The notes beneath the pieces are model-generated. The model was not told the DNA's origin, ran no database searches, and worked only from the letters and a program-made list of their open reading frames with translations. A DNA stretch of 64,000 bases, taken from NCBI RefSeq assembly GCF_018687715.1, contig NC_056760.1, positions 7,415,501 to 7,479,500 of the forward strand, read 5' to 3'. The DNA is from Carya illinoinensis (taxonomy: Eukaryota; Streptophyta; Magnoliopsida; Fagales; Juglandaceae). Position 1 is the first letter of the stretch. Each line of letters opens with the position of its first letter. Of the stretch, positions 34,218 through 46,300 are shown piece by piece. A program made the position numbers and the translations under genes.

Positions 34218-35069
34218 TTAGGGGTGGGCAGCGGGGCCCCGCACCCGTTCGCCCAGCATCTAGTCACCCTAGCGGGGGTGGGGAGGGTCCAACCCCGCCC
34301 CGCCCCGCCCCTTACATATATATAAATATTATATATAAAAATATAAATATTTATATATATATAAAAGCATAAATATATGTTTATAGGAAAATGATAGCAT
34401 TACTACTTTATTACTACTTATTTATTACCTTCTTTTTATTTAATTTTTTTATTTTACTTGATAATTAAGAAAGTGGATAGTAGTAAAGTTATATATTTTT
34501 TTAATTTTTTCTTAAGGATATTAAAAAAATCCTTAAAAGAAAATGAAAAAAATAACAAAAACTTGAAATACACATGAGTAGTAAATGGGTAGTAGATGGG
34601 TAGTAACCCTATCACTACCCATGTTTATATATATAAATATATCTTTATATTTTACAAATTGTGTATATATAAATATATATATATTATAATTTGTTAAATT
34701 TATTTACAAAGTATGCATTAACAAATTTAAAAATTATATGGTTTAAAACTACTACACTACAACTTATATAAAATATGCATTAACAAATTTAAAAACTACA
34801 TAATTTTTAAATTATAGTCATATTTACAAAATTTAAATTTACAATTTAGATCTAACAATATATTTTTGATCACTTTTAGATTTAGAAATAATTTTTAAAT
34901 ATAAAAAAATAGTAATATTTTAAAATGAAAATGAAGCGAGGCGGGGCAGATATTCGCTTCGCATCCTGCCTAATGGGGCGAGGTATCCCTCCCCCGGGAT
35001 GCGAGGGCAGGGGATGGATGAGAAAACCCCACGCCTGCACCATGCGGTGCGGGGCTGCACCACCCCTAA
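34218..35069. mobile_element. transposon-like element with GC-rich inverted ends and AT-rich core
   Basis: Left end TTAGGGGTGGGCAGC and right end GCTGCACCACCCCTAA form imperfect terminal inverted repeats. Both ends are GC-rich (CCCCGCCCCGCCCC-like runs at ~34290-34312, GGCGGGGC-like at ~34940-34990) while the middle is >80% AT. There is no transposase ORF. Target-site duplication is not evident. Superfamily undetermined (hAT or PIF are possible). Interrupted by another MITE at 34386-34620. Confidence 0.6.
34386..34620. mobile_element. nested MITE, probably Mutator-like (9-bp target duplication)
   Basis: 235-bp insertion flanked on both sides by ATGTTTATA (34377-34385 and 34621-34629). The ends are imperfect inverted repeats: GGAAAATGATAGCATTACTAC at left against GGGTAGTGATAGGGTTACTA from the right strand. 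A 9-bp duplication is the Mutator-superfamily length. The duplication is AT-rich, but its exact placement against the inverted ends supports it. Confidence 0.7.
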
Positions 35070-35104
35070 TTTATGCTGTTGAAAAGGATAAAATGCTAGT
35101 TGGA

Positions 35105-35300
35105 TATTGACATTACATGAGACGAGTTGAGATAGTTTGTGAATAAGAAGTGATATAAAATAAAATGCGTCGAGATAATTTATAAATAACAATGAGATTA
35201 TTGAGTTGATATGAGATGAGATAAAATAATTTTTAAAAATTATGTGTTTAGATTAAAAAATGAGATGAGATAAGTTTAAATTAAAAAATAATTTTAATAT
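35105..35300 (+). repeat. MITE-like dispersed repeats, one or two decayed copies
   Basis: Repeated GAGATGAGATAAAAT and GAGTTGAGATAG words, as at the ends of the family described at 57871-58065, without a clear core. Boundaries approximate. Confidence 0.5.
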
Positions 35301-35840
35301 AAGAATATGAATAAAAAGTACGTCTCCGGCTTCAAAGTCTTCAATCTTCCGAGCTCCGGCAGATTTGCAGTGTTGCTATCTGAGCTGTATTATACTTTTG
35401 GTACGAGGAAAAGGATAACAAATGTTTCTTTTCGCTTCAAGATTCCTTCATTTTTACCCTGACCAGTTCCCCTGAAGCTTCAAAAAGAACATCTTTATCT
35501 TCTCTTATCAAAGTACTACATGGGAAGGCAGAGGGAGCTCACGAGCCCCGACAAAAAGGCAGACTGAGCTCAGATATTCTGGTCATTGGAGTCGGGACAT
35601 GCAGCGTCTTAGAACTTGGAAGCACCTCAGTTTGCGAACACGTATAGAGGTGTCCTCATCTAAGCGTCATAGCTTTAATCACTACGCATGGCCCGATGCA
35701 ATATATGTAAACAAGTAACTTTACACGTACAAGTGTCGAGCTGCTTTTTAAGAAGTAGATCCTACCAGAAAACTGATTTTTTTTTTTCTTCTCGCCAAAT
35801 TATTTATTCTCTCTGTTTTTTTAATAAAAAAATAATATTT
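35301..35840. other. intergenic, mixed composition
   Basis: 35320-35690 is less AT-rich than its surroundings but carries no frame with a recognisable domain. It could be a gene fragment or non-coding transcript; nothing firm can be said. Confidence 0.35.
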
Positions 35841-35985
35841 ACAGTCGTGATTATGCAAGCGACGTGCAACCACTTTAAAAAAAATAAATTAATATAGGAT
35901 CTATATGAAAAAAAATTAACTTTTTAATTATGAATCTCACTCTTTTTTAAAATGATTATACAGCATTTGTAATTTCACGACTGTA
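35841..35985. repeat. third MITE-like repeat, ACAGTCGTGA inverted ends
   Basis: Left ACAGTCGTGATTATG and right AATTTCACGACTGTA form terminal inverted repeats around a ~120-base AT-rich core. Related, more decayed blocks are at ~20160-20345, ~39100-39290 and ~44510-44640 (CCACGACTGTAAATATT). Confidence 0.6.
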
Positions 35986-38900
35986 TATTTTTAAAACAAG
36001 ATGCAGCACTGTCTCCTTTTTCCCAATGCCATTATTGATAATTTCCACTGCTCTATTTTTGTAATTTCCCAATAATACATTATAGAATTTATGAGAGTAG
36101 GTAGCATAGCCATATATTCGAGGCAGAAGATAGATAGAGCTCACTTAACTTCCGGATTCCTTGGTCTGCTTCTGTATCAACTGTTTCATATTAATAATGT
36201 ATAGATATATGACAAACTTTTTATATTTATTAATTAGAATGATCAGCAGAGGGCTCTATCACCTATACATAGGATATCTCCGAAGGGAGATGCTTTTTAA
36301 ATAGATGAATATGGATTTATATAAAATTATAAAGAATATTTAAAGATGTTAAAAAAAAATTATAATTATAGTGATCGGTTGGAAGCACCAGTTAGAAGTC
36401 TCGGTTCAAGTAGCGGTGTCGGTATCTTAAATTACCTTTATGCAAAACAATTGATAGACGATTGGAAACAGCAAAAATTCTACAAAGATGCAAGTGTAGA
36501 CATCAAAATGTAAAATGAAGGGAGAAAAGTAAGATAGGCCATAGGGTTGGACTTATGCTTTTGATATTAAGAAAAAAATCTGGTTTTAACCAATTCTAGA
36601 CGTCAATACGTGCACTCATTCAACATGATTAATTAAATGTAGTCAATTTAAATTTTAAATATAAATATAATGGTATTGATATACAGATCAATATACAAAT
36701 TTGTTTGTACATAACAAAATTCAGGCATTAAAGAATTAATTCACAGCATTATTAATCTACTGAAATCATTTGAGTTTCGATCAATATAGCTGAACTCAAT
36801 TACATTCTTTCTTAGTATCCAAAAATAAGTGGTTAGATAGTACGAGGTTTGGCATGCATGCGACATTGTCTAATTAATGATTGTCTGTCTCATCCGGTAA
36901 TTAATAGCTGTCTAAATGAATGATCAAGTATTGTTCAGAAATTTTCAGAGAAAAAACCAGTGGTCCGTCCGTTGTTTTGGATGTCTACATAGAAGGAATT
37001 AAGCAGATCATCTAAAAGTAATATATCAACGACAAACATTATTATGAAATATAACATTAAGGTATCAATTAAGTAAAACAAAATAGACCACGAAACATTT
37101 ATGAAACACTTAACCATGATCATCATGTACTGTTTGTTGATAATTAAGAAAAATCGACAACTAAAATATTCTCATCATCATGAATCTATAAGAATTCAAT
37201 TTGAATTGATATCATTAATCAGTGAAATCATGATTAAGTAGAAGATTTAAGAAGCATATGAATGCTGATTTTTGAAATTTATGCAAGATCCCTTTGAAAT
37301 GCTTACTCAACATGCAACAATTTATCGATCTTTCTGTCAATCATACCATATCATATGCCTTGAATTATGATCGATACATCGGATACTTGCGTTAGACTAC
37401 AATTAATTTGTTACGCATAATTCCTTACAATGCACCGTTTGTTTTGTGCAAATGAATAGTCGTCCAGATGATCGATATTAAACAAATCTTGATACTCGGT
37501 TCTACTTTAGAAGGATGTTACTTGCTAAAATGATTTTAAGTATATAACTTAGGAAGCATAATGTTGACTTCCCGTGCACTTCTCTGAAATTCATGATCAT
37601 GTAGAATCTCTCAAAATACAAAACATGTCAAGTTCATCACGCGCGCGCATTCCTCAATTGAGATCTATATATGTGACTTAATAGAGAAAGTCAAGTACTA
37701 AAAAAAAAAAAAATAGTCATACTTTTAAAACGATGTTACTTGTAAAACGATATAACTTCGCCGACTCAATCCCTCAAAATTCGCATAAAATTACCTAATT
37801 CAAGGATGTGTTGCCAACTTGCCGAAATGGTGAAGTAGATCATGAAGAAATCATGAAAATATCACATGATTGCCGGCTTCCTGTCAAATGGCCTCTTACC
37901 TGTTCATTCACGCACACATAACCTCTTTCCTTTCTTTCGATCAACATGCAAGGGTTGCTCTCCATATATATCCCTTCCAATCTTATCATGATCTTCACCG
38001 AAATCCACGTTTAATTATACGCTTCTTACTTCAGACAGCCTCACCTGTAGTAGTTGACGGGCACTTCAAGCGACCCACAGCTTTTCCTATTCAAACTACA
38101 ACCCAAAGTCCAAAATAGTAGGAAGAATTCCACCCTCTCGATCAACATCAGGGCAGATCAGTTTTAATATACAGCAGTCCTGTAACACATTTCTCTCGCA
38201 AAAACAACATTTCTGTGCTTTTTTGTCTTCCCAGCAGTTATGTCACTTTTCTTCCCTCTCTTTCCATCTTCAAAAGAGAGAGAAGTGGGAACCGACCGAT
38301 ATCACTATATCACTAAATATTCATGGATAGCATTGGGTCAAATCCGAATCTGTGAAATGACATGAAGGATTGACAATTAATATTAATCACTTCAATTCAG
38401 ACCTAGTACTAATCAAGTAATTGCATTATTGCTTATGGGAAAGAAATTATATATGTTGCATTATTTAAAAAAAAATGATTGGATTATATTACTATTTTCC
38501 AGTCGGTGATAACCACGTTAAGTTCCTTCGATCTTATCTTATAATGCATGGTATCTTTCTTTTCTACCTGTCTTCCTTTACGGAAGTAAGGTGTAGGAGG
38601 AAAATGATAGTTTTCTTTTGGAAAACGGAAGCCCAAGGATTCCTGACTTTTTGGGTGGAAAAATTGTGCATTGATTTTGTCCACCTAACCTCCAGAGAAA
38701 ATAGACATGGAAAATTAAATCACGTAAGCACGCAATAGCAAAGTTAGCGTCGCTGTCTCTATCCAGACACATCCTTGAATGGCTAAAATTATTGTTGTTG
38801 GCACATCGGTGGCAAAAAGGTGGCCATAGATGATAGAAAGAACTTCTGTAAAGCCATATATATATATATATATATATAATATCTGCACATATCGTGATGT

Positions 38901-40040
38901 CAGGTATATGACTCTTTGCATCTGCTAGCTAACAGCCATTCTTGCTTTGCCATGCTCACTACCTTTCCTTTCCGAGCTTTTTCTTTGATTTTAATTCCTA
39001 GCAGGCTCTGGATTTTATCTTAAATTTGGCACGTGGCTTTTGATTGTTATTTTGTCGTCATCTGTTTTCACGAAAAATTTTACGAAAATCTAAGTTTGCT
39101 ACAGTCGTCACATACAATCGACGTGTAATCGATTGTACGAAATGAATAAAAAAAATTATAAATTTTTTTTTTTATATTCAAGAAAACCTACATGAATTAT
39201 AAAAAATTATAAAAATAATTTTTTTTTATGTAAATTTTATATTAATTTTTTTTTACAACTGACTGCACACCAACTACACCTCCCGATTGCAAAAAGTATT
39301 TCCCTTACAGATTATCTAGTTTCCTTTCATGTCATTAAATTGACATCCTGACGATTCAAAAAAGGGTCCCCTCAGCAGTTACTTCCTTGTCATCTTTACT
39401 GCTAAAAATTAATGTACACTCATACGACATTATCAATGGCGCATGCTGCGAAACACTGCCCCCACATGCGGTACCATTCATAATATGTCCATGCAAGTAC
39501 TATCTATATTTACAAAGGAACCCGTTCGAGTTTTTCAAGAATGTGTGATTCATGCTTTGTATGCAACCCTCGGCCTACACCCAATAATGTGAAAGCAATG
39601 TCTCAAGTGAATTGTGTTAATACAACGAAACGTTTCTTGGACAGACTGTAACATTATCAAAGCTAAAGGCAACCGATCAATCCAATTCCACTTTCTGGTT
39701 GGCATGTTTGACGAAACTCATTTTTACAGCTTGGGGGGGATAGGAAATATCTTTTCTTAAATATTGATCCCTATTGCACATGAATCTTAAATGATCCAAG
39801 ACTTACATTTTGCAAAATTCAGAGAATTAGATGACAGTAGACACGAAGAATCAAAAACTTACCACAGAGATGCAACAACTAATTATCTGTCCATTGCTCT
39901 TAGAAGACTGAATACGTGTTGATCAGGAAGCAAACATGAATGGATTCCTTCTACCAAAACTAATGAGACTTCTACCATAACGATCCAAGCTACTGTTGGA
40001 CCTATACTCTAGAATGATTGGTCAAATTAAAATTCGAGTC
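35986..40040. other. intergenic, no gene seen
   Basis: About 4 kb of AT-rich sequence with a TA run at ~38853-38878. The block at ~39100-39290 looks like a decayed third-family repeat. Open frames at 37870-38118 and 38475-38921 lack domains and overlap one another on both strands. No gene is supported. Confidence 0.5.
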
Positions 40041-40165
40041 ATTTAGGTTGGGTTTGTCTAATGAGAAGTGTTATGAATAGTAGTGAAAAAATAATAATAG
40101 AATATTAAATAGTAATAAAAAGTAATAATAAAATAATAAATAACAGTGAAATATTACAAGAATAC
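40041..40165 (+). repeat. MITE-like dispersed repeat, short copy
   Basis: GTTTGTCTAATGAGAAGTG then repeated AATAATAGAATATTAAATAGTAATAAAA, matching 13370-13512. Confidence 0.5.
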
Positions 40166-42247
40166 CTGAGATATTTCGGTACCCAAAAAGGGTAAAAAAT
40201 TAACGCCAACCACATCTATGCTATAAGCCCAAAGAGACTTTAATTTGAACCTTCCCTATAATCACTAATAAAGCTTAGTTTCACCTAGTAAGTAGGTAAT
40301 GCAGGTGCCAGGACTTAACACCCGTAACTACCTTTCTAACCTACTCACTCTATATGGGTTATTCGTATTCCAAATGTGAGACTGGGGTTATTACAAAAGT
40401 AAAAACTTTTCTTCTCGGACAATTTGAAATTCCACTCACCACCTACTATACTCAATCATGGGCATTATGCCTACATCAAGAACTCATGATATTTGCTCGT
40501 CCTCATCCTCAGTTTCCTTAATCAAACATCTCGAGGACTCAAATTGAAAATACATCTCTCCAGTTTGTATTCAAATATCCACCATACTACTTAGCTACTG
40601 TAGAAAAGAAAAGACAAAAAAAAAAAAGAACAAAACCAAAGATCCCTCATTCCAGTAACTAGGGATCCCATGGAAAAAGTACAAACATAGAGGTCCATGT
40701 CCTAATGTTACTAACTCCCATTGAGAAAAAGCAATCTAGCTCCTTGCAAAACATTTTAGTGAAGGCAATGCCCTACTATCAGATGACAGTTTCTGCATGT
40801 ATTTTAGCAGTATGAGATAATTGGAAAAGCAAGAAAGATTACATGAATTATTTCGATTACATGTATTTTATCCACTTCTATAAATCCCAGTACAAAAAAT
40901 CCTATCAGATTTGCCAGCATCCATTTACGTGCACTCAAGGATGCCCTCCTGATCACCATCATTTGCCAAATTTAGGTGATATTCCCTTTCATATCACCAC
41001 CATTTCACCAAATTTAGGCAATATTCCTTCTTTCATTAGTTCAAAAGGTAACCAAAGTAGCACCATTAGATTGCATGGCAATTCATCTTGCACAACTAGA
41101 TAAGTCAGAGCAATCCATCAAAACATGGTTGTAAAAGTCCCCAACTATATGAAAGTGGAAAGTGATGTTCGTATCACAGAAGTACTACAAGCATAATGAG
41201 ATTTCACAAAAATAAACTCACACACTAATATGACTTCTGTAATAGGTTATATCCACTTTATAATAAAAATAACTTTATAATTAGATGCGACATCAAGCAA
41301 TGTCAATTTGTGAGTTTACTTTTATGAAATTCTTTCGTGGCTAAAACATTTTTCTTCCTGTCATGAAGAGCAAGTATAAGGTAATATCAGCAGTCATATT
41401 TAGAAAAAAAAAAAATCCCTTTACAAAGCAGCTCTAAGTCAGAATGCCTGTAACTAAATTGCACTCCATTGTCAAAGTTTCCAAATCAAAATTTAGGGCT
41501 TAGCGTCAACACCTTCACAAAATTAAGCTCCACTGCTCAAAAGGCCTCCATTGATTAATACATAGCCAACTTTCCACAAGCCCTGAGTAAACCCAATACA
41601 ATTTCCCAATCATTCAAAGAAATCCTTACAATGGCTATTTTAAGACATCCACTATTTTCACACGAAGAAATGCAGTTATCATCTTATCTTTTGGTCAATT
41701 TTGCAAACATGATACAGACGGAACAAGGAAAATCTATTGAGTCCAGGATTCCAGCTCAAGCATCTAAATATGGTCACTTCTATTAATCAACCATTTTGAA
41801 GAGGAATGCCTCAAAACCAAACTAATCCTGAAGTGCATTGTCTATATTCAGAATGACAGAATTCTTATCCATGTCATCTTTGCCAAAAGAGCAAAAAGCA
41901 GCCAAACCAATCGGAGACATAATATAACCCGTCAAAGAAATAGAGCAGAACAATGAACTTCAAAAAAAGAACAGTTTGTAGAGGACTCGCTTCTCTAATT
42001 GTCAGCATAATTGAATGAACACATGAAATGGGAATTTCAAGCAGTTCTCTACCTCGAAAAAAAAAGGGCAAGGATGAACATTCGAGTAAAAATTATGTAT
42101 TCCATTCGTTGTAGAAGAACAATCGAAGAGAGTAGCGAAAAATATATGTTTATATATTTGCCATACACAAGATTCAGTAAAAGACAGGGAGACAAAGGCA
42201 TACCCTTCTCCCTTCTTTCCCTCTGTTTCTTTCTCTTCCTTTATCCT
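40166..42247. other. intergenic and probable 3'UTR of the CIPK gene
   Basis: 41190-41345 is a copy of the second AT-rich repeat family (AAAAATAAACTCACAC...GTGAGTTTACTTTTATGAAA forms imperfect inverted ends). The sequence immediately left of 42248 is presumably 3'UTR of the minus-strand CIPK. The frame at 40843-41103 contains a short internal repeat (PNLGDIP/PNLGNIP) but no domain, and is not called. Confidence 0.45.
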
Positions 42248-43726
42248 TTATTCAGTATCCGAAGGTAGAAATGAAGAAGTAACCGAAGGTAGAAACGAAG
42301 AAGTTTCCGAAGGTGTTTGGACTGAAGCAGATGAAAACGAACAGGCGGCTTCCTCTAGCATCAAATTCTGCAAACCGGGTCTCAATTCTCTGTTGCAGAA
42401 GTCCTCGTATTCTCCTCTATCTCCGCCTTTCTTCTTCACCTCCACCACCACCAACGACGGCGTCAACTCGAAAATCTCGGCGGCAATGGTTAACGGTCCC
42501 TTCACGCCCTCCCTCGACCCCTCCAAGCTGACCCGGCAATCCTTCTTCCTCACCGTGAAGCTCACCAGCTTCGCGATTTCCTCCAGTTTCGATATAATCT
42601 TGGACACCGGCGCGCCCGATACGAACCTCGCCTCCTCTCCTCTCTCCTCGAACAACCCGGAGAGATCGAACCCGCGCGAGAATGATATGATGTCGAACGC
42701 GTTCAAGCTCGCCGGTCTCGGCAATGTATTCACCCTCCTTGTAATCCTCGTATCGAACCCTGAGTCCGAGTCCGATTCGGATTGGTCCGAGGCCGACTTT
42801 TCATCCTCATCCGCCTCCTCCTTCTCCTCCACGACATTACAAAGCTTGTCATCCTCGATATAGAACTTGATGAGCTTAAACCCTTTTTTAAACCACTTGT
42901 TCTCCATGATCTCCGGGATCGTAATCCGGGTTTCCGGATTTGTATCCAGAAGACGGGTAAGGAGCCGAGTCAGCGACGGAGAGAACCATCGCGGGCATCG
43001 AAATTCGCCCTTGTAAATCTTTTTGTACATAGCCATTATGTTCTGATCGTGAAAGGGCAAATAGCCGGCCATCAAAACGAAGAGTACAATCCCACAGGAC
43101 CAAATATCCACCTTCGACGCCTGGTACCCCTTCCGTGCCAAAACCTCGGGCGCAACATAGGCCGGCGTGCCGCAAAACGTGTGGAACAGCCCGTCCTGGC
43201 GAATCTGGTCGGAAACGGCGCTGAGACCGAAATCGGAGACCTTGAGATCGCCGTTCTCGTCGAGAAGTAGGTTTTCGGGCTTCAGGTCGCGGTGGAAGAC
43301 GCCACGGGAATGGCAGAATCCGACGGCGGAGATCAATTGCTGGAAGTACTTGCGGGCTACGTCCTCCTTGAGGCGACCCTTGGCGACCTTGTTGAAGAGC
43401 TCGCCGCCGCGGACCAACTCCATGACGAAGAAGATCTTGGACTTGGTGGCCATGACCTCGAAAAGCTGGACAATATTGGGGTGGCGGACTCGGCGGAGGA
43501 TGGAGATCTCTCGCTTGATGTGGGCGATGAGGCCACCCTTGAGGATCTTCTCCTTGTCGATAACCTTGATGGCGACGCTCTCGTCGGTCTTGACGTTGCG
43601 GGCATGATAGACCTTGGCAAAGGTGCCATGGCCAAGGAGCTTACCGACCTCGAAGCGGCCGAGGAGCAAGGCCTGAGCTTCCTTCTTGGTGGTGGTGGGT
43701 TTGTGGTTGGTGTTGTTGTTAGCCAT
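42248..43726 (-). CDS. CIPK: CBL-interacting protein kinase, CIPK12/18/19 type (SnRK3), intronless
   Basis: Single exon, 492 aa. Residues ~24-279 form a complete Ser/Thr kinase: glycine loop [10 protein letters not shown], Lys54 in [18 protein letters not shown] with catalytic Asp147, DFG at 165-167, and a CIPK-type activation loop ending GTPAYVAPE. The NAF/FISL motif for CBL calcium-sensor binding is at ~341-358 ([19 protein letters not shown]), followed by the PPI/ABI2-binding segment (~390-410, [15 protein letters not shown]). An acidic linker (~299-324) joins kinase and NAF. The C-terminus FLPSDTE recalls Arabidopsis CIPK12 and CIPK19 (from memory). All catalytic residues are intact. CIPKs relay calcium signals from CBLs to ion transporters. 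High GC in this exon produces long antisense frames (42393-43750, plus strand), which are shadows. Confidence 0.97.
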   Translation of the reverse strand: MANNNTNHKPTTTKKEAQALLLGRFEVGKLLGHGTFAKVYHARNVKTDESVAIKVIDKEKILKGGLIAHIKREISILRRVRHPNIVQLFEVMATKSKIFFVMELVRGGELFNKVAKGRLKEDVARKYFQQLISAVGFCHSRGVFHRDLKPENLLLDENGDLKVSDFGLSAVSDQIRQDGLFHTFCGTPAYVAPEVLARKGYQASKVDIWSCGIVLFVLMAGYLPFHDQNIMAMYKKIYKGEFRCPRWFSPSLTRLLTRLLDTNPETRITIPEIMENKWFKKGFKLIKFYIEDDKLCNVVEEKEEADEDEKSASDQSESDSDSGFDTRITRRVNTLPRPASLNAFDIISFSRGFDLSGLFEERGEEARFVSGAPVSKIISKLEEIAKLVSFTVRKKDCRVSLEGSREGVKGPLTIAAEIFELTPSLVVVEVKKKGGDRGEYEDFCNRELRPGLQNLMLEEAACSFSSASVQTPSETSSFLPSVTSSFLPSDTE

Positions 43727-45465
43727 TGCGAAATCAAAAGGACGATATGAAAAGAAAGGGTGTGTGGATGTATGTTGGTGCTACGTACATCAACATGGGA
43801 CGGGAAGAAACCGAAGACAGAGACGCAGACAGAACAAAGAAAGCCTAGAAGGTGTTAATTTGGCATCTTTCTGTGTGGGTTTTTGTGGGGATGCGAGTGG
43901 CGTAAGTTTAACAGTGGCAAAGTCAGAGAAACGGGAAGTCGGAGATTAGTCAGTTTCGGTTTGGAGAAAACAGATTCTTTGTAGTTTATAGGAATTAAAG
44001 GACTCACTGGGTATATACTGTTCTATAACATATATTCCCTCTTCTGTACTTTTTTTTATTTTCTTTTAAAATAAAAAATAGGAAAATTAAAATTATTTAT
44101 TATTCGTATTATGCAATATTATGCCTAATATTAACAACAAACAAATAATGGTGAAAGATACAACGTCTTACTCAAATACATTTTTTACCATATTGTATTG
44201 ATATTGTCGGTAGAACCAGATACCATTGTTGTTCTCATCATTAAAAAAATTAAAGCATTATTTACATATTAGATTATTTGGTTGCTTACTTACACTCTCC
44301 ATCATTTCATCGATGAGTCATTAAACTTTTTTTTTTATATAAAAACACGTACATAATTTAGAAATAAATCATTTTATTTGTAGCTGAGAAAAAAAAAAAA
44401 TCATTTTATTTGTAATCACTTCCTAAATTACCAAAAGTTGCAATATACAACTTTGGAAAGTACTTGATTTTTTCTTATCTTATGCACCGCAATCATGTTT
44501 TTTTTAAAGTAGGATTCTTTATTAAAAACTTATTTTTTTCATATAAATTTTCTATTTCTTTAATTTTTTTTAAAAAAATTACAAAACACTTACGGACTCC
44601 ACGACTGTAAATATTATTTTTTAATAAGAAATATTTTAACTACAAATAAATTACACAAAAATAAATTTACAAATTAACATATTTTGATGCAGTACATCAT
44701 ATTATAAAATTATTTTTTAATATAAAATAAATTTAATAGACCCACTCCGACTTATAAATGTATTTTTGTATACCCTTTTTCAATATCAATTAAACTAGAG
44801 AATTGAACTTTATAGGAGAGAATACATGATGACTCTCTTATCACTGAGTACAGATCACTCCAAAAAAGTTAAAAACATCGTTAGTGCTTTCCCCACTAAT
44901 GAATGGTTGAAGGTCAAATACCATTGATTTTCTCGCCAAAATAAAAAATAGAAAGTTGTTGCCATCGCCACGTTGGCTTGTTTGCTTGCTTAAACGGAAT
45001 GCAACTCTAAAAACATCATCTTCTTACGTCCAACCAAACTGTCACCGGCTATATAATATAATGTGTAAGCAGAACCAATGGACATTATGGTGTGGACGTG
45101 TATGTATTGGTTTCGTGGCTTCGTGCAACTCACGTAGACGTACGCATATATCATCGGGTCCTAAAATCACATGCCGCACAAAATGACTACTACGCACCTT
45201 AATACAGAGCATCTCCTTTGATCCCCACGGTTTGACGCCACATTCTTAGAAGAGAGTAAAACCCCCCACGAAATTGTCTCGCAGTTTATAGCCAAAAAAC
45301 GAAGATGGAGGAAAGCTGCAGCGCGCACGTTTTGGGGCGGTGTGGATGGCTTGGGAGATGGAAAACTCAACATGATGGTCGGTGATGATTTCACAACACC
45401 CAAGCCTAAGTGTTGTGAAATGTGAACCGGGGCTATTTCCACGCCCATGTGACATGGATCTGTGC
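43727..45465. other. intergenic, upstream of CIPK
   Basis: Promoter side of the minus-strand CIPK; a TATATAC near 44012 is a possible TATA (low confidence). Blocks at ~44510-44640 and ~44640-44770 are decayed third- and second-family AT-rich repeats. The frames at 44956-45186 and 45167-45455 have no domain. Confidence 0.45.
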
Positions 45466-45866
45466 CATTTCTACCACCTGAGTCAAACAGTTTACGTGGA
45501 GGGAAGCACTACTTTAGGTAAATTGGATTAAACGTAAACTTGACCATCTCATTTAATGCTGCAACTCCACGTTATACATATATTTCTTTTTATTCAAATA
45601 TTGATCTCTGAATACTGAAATAAGTTAAGAACTAATATATACCTTGGGCTGGCATGGGGTGGGATGTTTGGGCCGTGGACTGGACTAAGGGTCTGCATGG
45701 GTTCTAATATATGTTTGTGCCCACGTAAGTTTCTGGATTATGGAGTTCTTAAGAGATAGGTCTCAAGGCCTGCTGGGTGAGAGGATAATGTTGGTGGGGC
45801 TATGACTATAGGATTGGGCAGGGTTGGCTTGTTAGTAGGAATCTTGCATTTCTCTTGGATGGATAC
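45466..45866 (+). repeat. ~400-bp direct repeat, copy 1
   Basis: From CATTTCTACCACCTGAG to CTTGGATGGATAC. Nearly identical (by eye roughly 90-95%) to 47613-48015 in the same orientation. No coding function recognised. Confidence 0.93.
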
Positions 45867-46300
45867 CTCTGTCAAGTTTCCAAATATTAAAGTTGTCATC
45901 GTCTTGATTTTCCTTAGATCGACTGATTGCTTAAACCCTCTTACTTGGTTTTTGTGCAACAATGGCAATGGTGACAATTTTGTTGAGGTGAGGTTAGATG
46001 TTTAGAGTTGGTTTGATGTATGGTAGTGGTGAAAAGGATAAATGAAAAGATTGAGTTCCAATGCAAGTGATGAGCGCACAACTTGAGTGGTGCTCACTAG
46101 GGTTGGTGCCACTTGGTCTTTTCCTAGGGTTTGGGTGTGATGTGGCTAGGGTTTGGATGGAAAAAGGTTTGCTAGATTGTAGGAAGGAATCTTAGGGATG
46201 AGGGGTTCGGTTATGGCAAGATGAGATGGAGGGATAAGGTGATTGAAAAATTCTAGGATGTCTCCTAGAATTTAGGGGATTGAACTTGTTGAGTAAGACT
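45867..46300. other. spacer between direct repeat copy 1 and LTR-like block
   Basis: No domain-bearing frame. GT-rich on the plus strand. Confidence 0.4.

Noticed and set aside
42393..43750. Several plus-strand frames of 146-162 codons over the CIPK
   Set aside because: They are antisense shadows of a GC-rich, intact kinase exon. Their translations have no domain.
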